From assembly GCA_963793415.1 (NCBI GenBank), contig CAWCAC010000002.1:3038001-3102000 (forward strand): a DNA stretch of 64,000 nucleotides, given 5' to 3'. The notes under the pieces were generated by a model, which was given only the letters and a program-made list of their open reading frames with translations, made no database searches and was not told the origin of the DNA. The position numbers and the translations under genes were made by a program. This stretch comes from CAXMST01 sp963793415 (GTDB lineage: Bacteria > Actinomycetota > Thermoleophilia > Solirubrobacterales > 70-9). The stretch's first letter is position 1; every line of letters begins with the position of its first letter. Shown in pieces: positions 28,144 through 35,809 of the stretch.

Positions 28144-30229
28144 CCACCCAGTCCTCGATCTTCCGGCCCTCCTCGCTGTCGGCGAGGTCCTTCTCCTGCT
28201 GCTTCGCAGCCTTCAGCTCTGCCCGGGCGGCGGCCGAGTCGGGCTGCGGCGGCGTGTCCCACCAGCTGCAGCCGGGGCCGTCCATCTCCTTGGTCTCCCA
28301 CTGCGCGTAACAGGCGAGCAGAATCGGGGCCTTGCCCGAATAGGCCGGGCCGCCGATGCTCGTCGTGCAGTTGCTCGGCAGCGTCGCCGGGTCGCCGGTG
28401 ACGCTGCCCTCGGTGCCGTCGGCGCCGATGTTGTCGAACCAGCAGTTGCCGGTGTTGACGGTGTTCTCGTCCCACCAGAAGTCGACGCCGTTGGGCGCGG
28501 TCGGACCGCCGTCCTCGAGACTCGTCTCGTTGCCGAACTTGGTCAGGCCGGGGTGCGGCTCGAAGTCGGGCGGCACCTCGCCCATGTGGTTGCCCGAGTA
28601 GTGGTTGTCGCAGGACGTCGAGATCGATGTAGTCATGTCGCCGGTCGCGGTCGGGCAGTGGATCGTCTCGTCGATCGCGCCCTCGGCCTCGCCCGCGAGC
28701 GCGTCAGGGACGCCGATCAGCATCGTGCCCTGACGCCAGTTGTCGAAGACCCAGTTGTCCTCGAAGCGTCCGTTGTTGTGGCCGGCCCAGAAGAAGCCGG
28801 TGCCGACGGGCTGCGGGACGAGCGCCTCGAAGGGCGGGTCGTCGACGTAGACGTCGAGGTTGTTCGCGTAGAACCAGTTCCTGTCGATCTTCATCCCATC
28901 AGCCGGGAAACCCGGGTGGCCGGGAGCGGAGAGCGTGTCCGTCGTGAGGCCGTTGGCATTGCCGTAGAAGTGGTTCTGCGTGACCCGGACGGAGTTCCCC
29001 ATCGAGCCGGAGTAACCCATCGCCGATCCGTGCAAGTCGCACTTCTTGATCGTCGAGTTGTAGCGCTCCTCCGGGTAGAACTCCTCGTCCCGATACTCGC
29101 CCGTCTGCGGCGAGGCGCCCGGGTAGACGACGGCGTCGCCGGACCCGTAGCCGTCGCAGTTCTTGACCATGTTGTGGTCGGTGGTAAAGCTCAGGTGGCC
29201 GTAGTCGGCGTTCCAGAAGAACTTCACGCGATCGAGCAGGATGCCGTCGGTCTCCTCGGTGTAGAAGCCGTGCTCCTTCGCTCCGCGCATGAGGAAGTTC
29301 CGGCCGACGAATCCGTCGGAGCGGTCGGTTCGGAGGACGACGTGCTTGGCGTAGCAGGGGTTCTCGGGGCCGTCGGGCGAGCTCAGGCACTCCGATGACG
29401 AGGTCTCACCGCCGGGGCGGGCGCCAGGGCGCATCGGGTTGTTGTAGTTCTTTCCCGCGTCGAGGATCACGTCCTCGGGCCTGGGGCCGGAGCCCTCGAT
29501 CTGCAGGTTGCAGCGCACGCACTCGCCGAGCTCCTGCTCGGGGATCCCGTGCCGATCGGGGTCCGGAGACGGCAGCGGTTCGCCCTCGACGACGCGACCC
29601 TGAACGTAGATCAGGTTCTGGTCGTTCGAGCAGGTGGCCTGGTACTCGTAGCTCGGCGTCAGCGCGCCGCTCTGGTCCTCCTGCAGCATCGACGGGTTGC
29701 ACCTCGGGTCGTTGACCGGGGCCTCGCGCGACTCGGGCTCGGTGTAGCGGCCCGGCATGATCACGACACGGTCGTTGTTGCCGGAGGCATCGACCGCGTC
29801 CTGGACGGAATCGAACCTGCACTTCTGCGCCAAGGCCTTGTTCATCTTCCGGTACTTCTTCGCCTTCTTCTTGCTGAAGACGGTCACCGGCTGGCTCGGG
29901 CGCAGGCGAAAGCCCTTCTTGCGGGCCTTCGAGATCGACCGCTTCGCCAGCTTCAGCGACTTCTTGCCGTCCTTGCCCTTGCAGACGACGCGGACCTGCC
30001 CCGCTCCCTTGCCGCTGACCGCGCTGGAGAGCGAGCGCGCATTCGGGACCTCGCCGCCGGCTGCGGGCTTGATCGAGGTGTCGGGAGCCGGGTCAGGCCA
30101 GTAGGAAGGCCGCTCGAGGTGCGCCACGGCCAGCGCCGGGATCGCCAGCATCGCAACCGCGACGAGCGCTCCGAGTACGAAACCGCGCGGACGCGAGAAC
30201 GCCCTCTTGAACCTGCCGTCACTGCCCAC
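28103..30229 (-). CDS. Secreted right-handed parallel beta-helix protein
   Basis: About 708 residues from a GTG at 30227-30229, preceded by GGAGG at a 10-nt distance; the frame is open further upstream but that start lacks a ribosome site. A signal/anchor helix (GFVLGALVAVAMLAIPALAVA) is followed by a Lys/Arg-rich segment (GKDGKKSLKLAKRSISKARKKG). The N-cap (FDSVQDAVDASGNNDRVVIMPGRYTE) and repeated N-x-F-Y-x-N-N rungs (NHFYGNANGL, NWFYANNLDV, NWVFDNW) mark a pectate-lyase-like beta-helix. Clearly related to the three proteins at 49.9-56.7 kb (same FYxNxxGLxxxTLxxxP, SGNHMG and Cys-Ser-Trp features). No catalytic residues of known polysaccharide lyases could be assigned. Contains at least ten Cys. 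Confidence 0.82.
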   Translation of the reverse strand: MGSDGRFKRAFSRPRGFVLGALVAVAMLAIPALAVAHLERPSYWPDPAPDTSIKPAAGGEVPNARSLSSAVSGKGAGQVRVVCKGKDGKKSLKLAKRSISKARKKGFRLRPSQPVTVFSKKKAKKYRKMNKALAQKCRFDSVQDAVDASGNNDRVVIMPGRYTEPESREAPVNDPRCNPSMLQEDQSGALTPSYEYQATCSNDQNLIYVQGRVVEGEPLPSPDPDRHGIPEQELGECVRCNLQIEGSGPRPEDVILDAGKNYNNPMRPGARPGGETSSSECLSSPDGPENPCYAKHVVLRTDRSDGFVGRNFLMRGAKEHGFYTEETDGILLDRVKFFWNADYGHLSFTTDHNMVKNCDGYGSGDAVVYPGASPQTGEYRDEEFYPEERYNSTIKKCDLHGSAMGYSGSMGNSVRVTQNHFYGNANGLTTDTLSAPGHPGFPADGMKIDRNWFYANNLDVYVDDPPFEALVPQPVGTGFFWAGHNNGRFEDNWVFDNWRQGTMLIGVPDALAGEAEGAIDETIHCPTATGDMTTSISTSCDNHYSGNHMGEVPPDFEPHPGLTKFGNETSLEDGGPTAPNGVDFWWDENTVNTGNCWFDNIGADGTEGSVTGDPATLPSNCTTSIGGPAYSGKAPILLACYAQWETKEMDGPGCSWWDTPPQPDSAAARAELKAAKQQEKDLADSEEGRKIEDWVDELAGELSYGPTH

Positions 30230-30377
30230 TGCCGTAAAACCTCCAGGTGATTCGGTCGGCCCCCTCGGCCAACCGCACGAGACATTCACCGTAGCTACAG
30301 AGATGGCCGTGATGCGCCGGTTCCCGGCACTTTGGCCAGCCAGCCAGTCGGAGCCATGCCTCGATAGTGTTCAGGCG

Positions 30378-32108
30378 GTGAGCTCCCACGGGCCACCATC
30401 GGGGACGGGCGCGGAAGGCGCCTACGACTACGACTACCTCGTGATCGGGTCGGGCTTCGGCGGCTCGGTCAGCGCTCTCCGCCTCGCCGAGAAGGGCTAC
30501 CGGGTCGGGATGTTGGAGTGCGGCAGCCGCTTCTCCGACTCCGACCACGCCGAGACCGCCTGGAACATGCGGCGCTACTTCTTCGCCCCGATCGCCGGGA
30601 TGCGCGGCGTCCTCCGGATGACGCTGTTCAAAGACGTGTTCGTCGTCAGTGGCTCCGGCGTCGGCGGGGGCAGCCTCGGCTATGCCAACACCCTCTACCG
30701 GGCGCGCGAGGGCTTCTACCGCCACGAGCAGTGGCGCGAGCTCAGCGACGACTGGGGCGCGGAGCTGAAGCCGCACTACGACACCGCCGAGCGGATGCTC
30801 GGGGTCACCACCTACGACGACGTCGGTCCGGCCGACGAGCTGCTGCGCGAGTACGCGGAGAAGATCGGCGTCGCTGAAACGTGGAAGCCGACGCGAGTCG
30901 GCGTCTTCCTCGGCCAGCCCGGCCGCGAGGTGCCCGACCCCTACTTCGGCGGCGAGGGGCCCGCCCGCCGCGGCTGCATCAAGTGTGGCTCCTGCATGGT
31001 CGGCTGCCGCCACAACGCCAAGAACAACCTGCCGAAGAACTACCTCTGGTTCGCCGAGAAGCTCGGCGTCGAGGTGATGCCGGAGCGTCAGGTGACCTCG
31101 ATCCGGCCGCTGGCCCCCGGGGACGGAAGCGGCGGCTACGCGATCGAGAGCGAGCGCTCGGGAGCGTGGCTGCGGAAGCAGCGCCGCACTCTGACCGCCC
31201 GGGCGGTCGTCGTCGCCGCCGGCGCGCTCGGCACCAACCGGTTGCTCCGCAACTGCAAGGAGAACGGCGATCTGCCTCGGCTCAGCGATCGTCTCGGCCA
31301 CCTCGTTCGCACCAACAGCGAGTCGGTGATGGCGGTGACGGCGCCCGACGACGCGCGCGACTTCGCCAAGTCGATCGCGATCACGTCATCGATCTACCCG
31401 GACCCCGATACGCACATCGAGGTCGTCACCTACGGGCGCGCGGGAGACGCGATGGGCGGCCTCTACACGGTCATGACCGGCGAGGGCGGGCCGCCCGCGC
31501 GGATCGTCCAGTGGCTGGTCGGAGCACTGCGCCGGCCGGGCCAGCTGCTGAAGATCCTCAGCCCCCGCAACTGGTCGCAGCGGACCGTGATCCTGCTCGT
31601 CATGCAGACGCTCGACAACGCCCTGCAGCTCGTGCCCAAGCGCAAGCCGTTCGGGTCCGGCGTCCGGCTTCAGACCCAGGAGGACCCGGAGCGGCCGAAC
31701 CCCCGCTACATCCCGGTCGCCGCGGACGTCACCCGCTGGATGGCCGGCAAGGTCGACGGCGTCCCGACCGGCAGCATCATGGAGTCGCTCTTCAACATCC
31801 CGACCACGGCCCACTTCCTCGGCGGAGCCGTGATCTCAGCCGATGCCTCAGACGGAGTCATCGACTCCCGCCAGCGCGTCCACGGTTACGAGAACCTGCT
31901 GATCTGCGACGGCTCGGCGATGCCTGCGAACCCAGGCGTCAACCCGTCGCTGACGATCACCGCGATGGCCGAGCGCGCGATCTCGTTCGTTCCGCCCCGT
32001 CAGGGGACGACCTTGGCGCACCTGCCCGACGAGGCGCGTCCCGCGCCCGCCCCCGCGGCTCAGTCCTCGCAGGAGTCGGTCACCTCGGCGCCGACGCAGG
32101 TGTCCTGA
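30378..32108 (+). CDS. GMC-family FAD oxidoreductase, ChoD (cholesterol oxidase)-like
   Basis: 576 residues from GTG 30378, chosen because TAGTGT lies exactly 7 nt upstream and the FAD-binding strand follows soon after. FAD motif GSGFGGSVSALRLAEKG, then LECGSRFSD, GVGGGSLGYANTLY, PDPYFGGEGPARRGCIKCGSCMVGC (four Cys, as in mycobacterial ChoD), LVRTNSES, and the C-terminal GMC part FNIPTTAHFLGGAVI with its His and NPGVNPSLTITAMAER. The similarity to M. tuberculosis Rv3409c recalled from memory is strong over the full length. Whether the true substrate is cholesterol is disputed even there. The neighbouring Mce and SCP2 genes fit sterol or hopanoid handling. Its 3' end overlaps the RTX gene tail-to-tail by 49 nt. 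Confidence 0.88.
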   Translation: MSSHGPPSGTGAEGAYDYDYLVIGSGFGGSVSALRLAEKGYRVGMLECGSRFSDSDHAETAWNMRRYFFAPIAGMRGVLRMTLFKDVFVVSGSGVGGGSLGYANTLYRAREGFYRHEQWRELSDDWGAELKPHYDTAERMLGVTTYDDVGPADELLREYAEKIGVAETWKPTRVGVFLGQPGREVPDPYFGGEGPARRGCIKCGSCMVGCRHNAKNNLPKNYLWFAEKLGVEVMPERQVTSIRPLAPGDGSGGYAIESERSGAWLRKQRRTLTARAVVVAAGALGTNRLLRNCKENGDLPRLSDRLGHLVRTNSESVMAVTAPDDARDFAKSIAITSSIYPDPDTHIEVVTYGRAGDAMGGLYTVMTGEGGPPARIVQWLVGALRRPGQLLKILSPRNWSQRTVILLVMQTLDNALQLVPKRKPFGSGVRLQTQEDPERPNPRYIPVAADVTRWMAGKVDGVPTGSIMESLFNIPTTAHFLGGAVISADASDGVIDSRQRVHGYENLLICDGSAMPANPGVNPSLTITAMAERAISFVPPRQGTTLAHLPDEARPAPAPAAQSSQESVTSAPTQVS

Positions 32109-32794
32109 CCGGCGCCGCCGGAGGCGGTGTCGGTCCCCTTGCCACCGCTCAGGTAGTCGTTCCCGTCGAGACCCGCGAGCACGTCGTCGCCACCTGAGCC
32201 GCTCAGGTAGTTGACCGCCCCGTCGCCGACGAGCACGTCGGGCCCCTCCGATCCATAGACCGCCTCGACACCCGAGAGCGCGTCGGTGCCATCGCCGCTC
32301 GCCGTTCCGGCCGGCAGCGAGACCGTGACACCGTCGGCAGCGTCGAGGAAGGAGACCAGGTCGAGCGCGCCGCCGTTGCCCGCGATCTCGTCGTCGCCGG
32401 GGCCGCCGATCAGGTAGTCGCGACCCCCGGGACCGCCCTCGAGCCTGTCGCGGCCGGGGCCGCCGTCGAGCTGGTCGCTGTCGTCGTTGCCGAACAGCCG
32501 GTCGTTGCCGCCGGCGCCGCAGATCAGGTCGGCGCCACCACGGCCCTTGATCCGGTCGGCACCGCCACGGCCGTCGATCACGTCGGCGCGCTTCGTGCCC
32601 TTGATCCGGTCGGCACCGTTGCGACCGCGGATCGTCACCTTGCGGCCGAGGCAATAGCCGCCGCTGCTCGTGTTCGTTGCGGCCCTCGCCTCAGGCGGCG
32701 GCGGCGCGACCGCGGGGGCCGGGCCGGCCATCGCGATCGCCGCGAGGGCGGCCGCGGCTGCGGCCGTCAGGGCTGCTGGAAGCGCGAGTCGCAT
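32060..32794 (-). CDS. Secreted RTX-repeat (hemolysin-type calcium-binding) protein
   Basis: 244 residues. Sec signal peptide (LPAALTAAAAAALAAIAMAGPAPA) then at least seven nonapeptide-like repeats of the GGxGxDxL type (GRGGADRIKG, GAGGNDRLFG, GGPGRDRLEG, GGPGDDEIAG, GSGGDDVLAG, GLDGNDYLSG, GGAGQDTCVG) that fold as calcium-binding beta rolls. There is no enzymatic domain, so it may be a calcium-stabilised structural or adhesive surface protein. Two C-terminal Cys could close the roll. Converges with and overlaps the ChoD-like gene by 49 nt. Confidence 0.88.
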   Translation of the reverse strand: MRLALPAALTAAAAAALAAIAMAGPAPAVAPPPPEARAATNTSSGGYCLGRKVTIRGRNGADRIKGTKRADVIDGRGGADRIKGRGGADLICGAGGNDRLFGNDDSDQLDGGPGRDRLEGGPGGRDYLIGGPGDDEIAGNGGALDLVSFLDAADGVTVSLPAGTASGDGTDALSGVEAVYGSEGPDVLVGDGAVNYLSGSGGDDVLAGLDGNDYLSGGKGTDTASGGAGQDTCVGAEVTDSCED

Positions 32795-32854
32795 CGTCTC
32801 AATCTAGAACCCGCGAGCACCCCCGGCGGTGCGGACCCGCCCCGCGAACGCAAC

Positions 32855-32886
32855 GAGGGCCCGCACGGCGTGCCGCGCGGGCCCTC
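32855..32886 (-). terminator. Hairpin downstream of sodA
   Basis: GAGGGCCCGC (32855-32864) and GCGGGCCCTC (32877-32886) form a perfect 10-bp stem with a 12-nt loop, 42 nt beyond the sodA stop. On the minus strand it is followed by GTTGCGTT, weakly T-rich. It separates sodA from the RTX gene. Confidence 0.6.
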
Positions 32887-32928
32887 GAAATCCTCTCGGG
32901 ATCGCGCCTCGGCGCGACCCGGGGCGGC

Positions 32929-33537
32929 TCAGCCGCCGGCGGCCTCGAAGCGCGAGGACACCTCGTCCCAGTTGACGACGTTCCAGAACGCGTCCAGGTA
33001 GTCGGGGCGCTTGTTCTGGTACTTGAGGTAGTAGGCGTGCTCCCAGACATCAGCGCCGAGCAGCGGCGTCTGACCGGCCGAGATCGGCGAGTCCTGGTTC
33101 GCGGTCGAGGTCACGGCGAGGCCCGAGCCGTCGTGGACCAGCCACGCCCAGCCGGAGCCGAACTGGCCGATGCCGGCGTTCTTGAACTCCTCCTTGAAGG
33201 AGTCGAAGCTGCCGAACTTGTCGTTGATCGCATCCGCCAGGGCGCCACCGGGCTCGCCACCGCCGTCCGGGCTCATGATCTGCCAGAAGAACGAGTGGTT
33301 GGCGTGACCGCCGGCGTTGTTGCGGACCGGGCCCTGCTTGTCGGCGGGCAAGCTGTCGAGATCCTTGAGGACTTCCTCGACGTCCTTGTCGGCCCACTCG
33401 CTGCCCTCGAGGGCGGCGTTCGCCTTGTCGACGTAGGCCTGGTGGTGCTTGTCGTGGTGGATCCGCATCGTCTCCTCGTCGATGTGAGGCTCGAGCGCGT
33501 CGTAGTCGTAGGGAAGGTCGGGCACGGAGTAGGCCAT
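32929..33537 (-). CDS. sodA: Superoxide dismutase (Fe/Mn)
   Basis: 202 residues from ATG 33535-33537, preceded by AAAGGAG at good spacing; the open frame further upstream is not coding. Dismutates superoxide to peroxide and oxygen. Metal ligands are visible: His in RIHHDKHHQAYVDKAN, His in NHSFFWQIM, and DVWEHAYYLKYQNKR giving the Asp and final His. The Gly-Gly-H-A-N-H-S-F-F-W signature and length are those of Mn/cambialistic SODs. It is divergent from soxR with a SoxR-box-like palindrome between, so redox control by SoxR is likely. Confidence 0.97.
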   Translation of the reverse strand: MAYSVPDLPYDYDALEPHIDEETMRIHHDKHHQAYVDKANAALEGSEWADKDVEEVLKDLDSLPADKQGPVRNNAGGHANHSFFWQIMSPDGGGEPGGALADAINDKFGSFDSFKEEFKNAGIGQFGSGWAWLVHDGSGLAVTSTANQDSPISAGQTPLLGADVWEHAYYLKYQNKRPDYLDAFWNVVNWDEVSSRFEAAGG

Positions 33538-33635
33538 TGCTTCGCTCCTTTGTCTGGGAAATCGTGGGCTTGGGAATCTATACCCGGCACGGTGTGCGGC
33601 AATCCGGCTGCGCGCGCGGGCCCGCACATGATGCA

Positions 33636-33655
33636 ACTTCAAGCGGGCTTGAAGT
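33636..33655. promoter_or_regulatory. SoxR-box-like palindrome between sodA and soxR
   Basis: ACTTCAAGC-GG-GCTTGAAGT is a perfect 9-2-9 inverted repeat. Its core CTTCAAG-4nt-CTTGAAG matches the known enterobacterial SoxR site pattern CCTCAAG-4nt-CTTGAGG in size and in 12 of 14 arm positions. It lies 30 nt before the soxR ATG and about 100 nt before sodA, in the 147-nt divergent gap, so autoregulation of soxR is the closest fit. Confidence 0.75.
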
Positions 33656-33684
33656 CAAGCCCGTCGTCTGCGAGCCTGCCGGCG

Positions 33685-34158
33685 ATGAGCACGATCACAG
33701 GGCCCCCGAAGGAGTTGACAATCGGCGAGCTCGCCGAGCGCAGCGGCGTCGCAACCTCGGCCCTGCGCTACTACGAGGAGCGCGGACTGATCGAGTCGGA
33801 GCGGAACATCGGCGGCCATCGCCGCTTCCGGCGGCCGACGATCCGCCGTGTCGCCTTCATCGTCTTCGCGCAGCGGATCGGGCTCAGCCTTGAAGAGATC
33901 AGGGGCGAGCTCGACAAGCTGCCGGGCAACCGGACGCCGAAGGCGGCCGACTGGTCGAAGCTGAGCGCCTCCTGGACGTCGCGGATCGACGAGCGGATCG
34001 CCGAGCTCGAGCGCCTGCGCGAGGGTCTGACCGGCTGCATCGGCTGCGGCTGCCTGTCGCTGGAGAAGTGCGAGCTCGCCAACCCCGGCGACCGTGCCGG
34101 ATCCCGCGGCCCGGGGCCGCGAGGATGGATCGGCGACGTGCCGCTCAACGGCGGCTGA
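33685..34158 (+). CDS. soxR: Redox-sensing MerR-family activator SoxR
   Basis: 157 residues from ATG 33685. N-terminal MerR winged helix (LTIGELAERSGVATSALRYYEERGLI), dimerisation helix, and the diagnostic [2Fe-2S] cluster motif CIGCGCLSLEKC (C-x2-C-x-C-x5-C) near residue 118, as in E. coli SoxR. Oxidation of the cluster by redox-cycling compounds activates transcription. Actinobacterial SoxR usually controls small sets of oxidases and exporters rather than SoxS; here SOD is the obvious neighbour. The Gly/Pro/Arg-rich tail overlaps the 3' end of cydC by 14 nt on the other strand. Confidence 0.96.
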   Translation: MSTITGPPKELTIGELAERSGVATSALRYYEERGLIESERNIGGHRRFRRPTIRRVAFIVFAQRIGLSLEEIRGELDKLPGNRTPKAADWSKLSASWTSRIDERIAELERLREGLTGCIGCGCLSLEKCELANPGDRAGSRGPGPRGWIGDVPLNGG

Positions 34159-35809
34159 GCCGGCCGTCCTCGAGCCAGAGCCTGTGGTCGAAGCCGGCCC
34201 CGGCAGCCTGCTCGTGGCTGATCACGAGGACGCCGCGGGAGTTGCGCCGCGCCTCCTCGGCCAGCACCTCGAGCAGTGCCTCGCCGGAAGCCGGATCGAG
34301 GTGGGCCGTGGGCTCGTCGAAGATCAGAAACGACGCTGGTGTGAGCAGGGCCCGAGCGACACCGAGCCGCTGCCGCTGGCCACCGGAGACGGTCGCGCCG
34401 AGCTCGCCGAGTTGGGTGTCGAGGCCGTCGGGCAGTCCCTCGAGCCAGGCTCCGAGCCCGACTCGTGAGAGCGCCCACTCGAGCCGGGCGTCGTCGGCAG
34501 CCGGGTCACCGAGCATCAGGTTCTCGCGCAGCGAGACCGCGAATGCGTAGGCATCCTGTCCGGCGAGCATCACGACCGTGCGCAGCTCGTCTGAGTCGAG
34601 CCGCTCGTAGGGCGTCCCACCGATCGAGATCCCGCCGCCCGTCGGGGCGTTGAAGCGGACCAGCAGCTCGGCGAGCGTAGTCTTGCCGCCGCCGCTGGGC
34701 CCGCCGAGGGATACCGCTTCGCCGGCGCGCAGAGTCAGCGAGATCCGATCGAGTACGGCAGTGCCGTCCGGGTAGGAGAAGCTGACGTCGCGGAGCTCGA
34801 TCGGGCCGGCCGCAGGAACCGGCGACGGCACCTCGGGCTCGCTGATCGCGGGCTTCGACGCGACCACCTCGTCGACCCTCGTCGCTGCCACCGAACAGGC
34901 GTCGATGCTGGCCGCGGCCGCAGGCAACGGCGCAACGGCCTCCTGCGCGGCGATGCCGAGCAGTGCCACCGCGGCGAGCAGTACCCCGGCCAGCGCCCCG
35001 TCCGAGACGGCGGGAAGGGCGACCGCTGTCATTGCCACGGCCGTCGCGGCAAGAAGGGTCAGCTGCAGGCCGCCGCCGAGGCCCGCCGCGAGCGCGTCGC
35101 GGCGCTGGATCGAGGCGAGGCGAGCCCCGGATGCGCGCATCTTCACGATCCAGTCGGCCTCGCGGCCGGCGAGCGCCAGCTCCCCTGCTCCAGCCGAGAT
35201 CTCGACCAGGTCGGCGCTGAGCTCGGCTCGCGCCGCCGCCTGGTTGCGGCCGGCCGCGCGGGCGGCGCGCTGCGAGATCCAGGGCACGACGACCCCGCCG
35301 AGTACAAGCGAGATCGCCAGCACCAGCGCCGCCGGCGGGTAGAGGAGGAGGGCGACGATCAGGGCGCCGGCGCCTGCAAGGACCGCGATCATCGGCGGCA
35401 GCAGGGCCCGCAGCCAGACGTCCTGGAGCCGGTCGACGTCGGAGACGAAGCGACTCAGGAGCTCGCCCCGGCGGTGTCCGCCGAGACCGCTCGGCACGAG
35501 CGGCACCAGCGCCGCGAAGAAGCGCCGGCGCAGCCTGCCGATCTCGCGCAGGGCGACGTCGTGGGAGACGAGCCGCTCGGCGTAGCGAGCGAGGGCGCGG
35601 ACGAGGCCGAAGAAGCGGACGCCGACGATCGCGAGCGCGAGCATCAGGATCTCCGGCTGCTGGGCCGCGCGGCTGATCAGGTAGCCGGACGTCGTCAGCA
35701 GGCCGACCGCGGCCAGCACCGCGATCGCGCCGAGCACCGCCGCCAGCGCCATCCGCGCGCGGTGTCCGCCCTCGGCGGCGATCGAGAGCAGCGGCCGTAG
35801 CGTGCTCAC
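34145..35809 (-). CDS. cydC: ABC exporter subunit CydC (cytochrome bd assembly)
   Basis: 554 residues. Six-helix exporter membrane domain followed by an ATPase: Walker A GGPSGGGKTT, signature VSGGQRQRLGVARALL, Walker B FLIFDEPTAHLD and an H-loop ISHEQ. With CydD it forms a heterodimer that exports thiols (glutathione/cysteine) or handles haem for assembly of cytochrome bd. The N-terminal LLTTSGYLISRAAQQP and FGLVRALARYAERLVSHD are typical of CydC. GTG start overlapping the cydD stop by 4 nt. Last gene of cydABDC. Confidence 0.95.
   Translation of the reverse strand: MSTLRPLLSIAAEGGHRARMALAAVLGAIAVLAAVGLLTTSGYLISRAAQQPEILMLALAIVGVRFFGLVRALARYAERLVSHDVALREIGRLRRRFFAALVPLVPSGLGGHRRGELLSRFVSDVDRLQDVWLRALLPPMIAVLAGAGALIVALLLYPPAALVLAISLVLGGVVVPWISQRAARAAGRNQAAARAELSADLVEISAGAGELALAGREADWIVKMRASGARLASIQRRDALAAGLGGGLQLTLLAATAVAMTAVALPAVSDGALAGVLLAAVALLGIAAQEAVAPLPAAAASIDACSVAATRVDEVVASKPAISEPEVPSPVPAAGPIELRDVSFSYPDGTAVLDRISLTLRAGEAVSLGGPSGGGKTTLAELLVRFNAPTGGGISIGGTPYERLDSDELRTVVMLAGQDAYAFAVSLRENLMLGDPAADDARLEWALSRVGLGAWLEGLPDGLDTQLGELGATVSGGQRQRLGVARALLTPASFLIFDEPTAHLDPASGEALLEVLAEEARRNSRGVLVISHEQAAGAGFDHRLWLEDGRLSRR

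Noticed and set aside
32677..33684. Upstream 336-codon extension of the soxR frame
   Set aside because: It runs antisense through sodA; the MerR fold begins just after ATG 33685.
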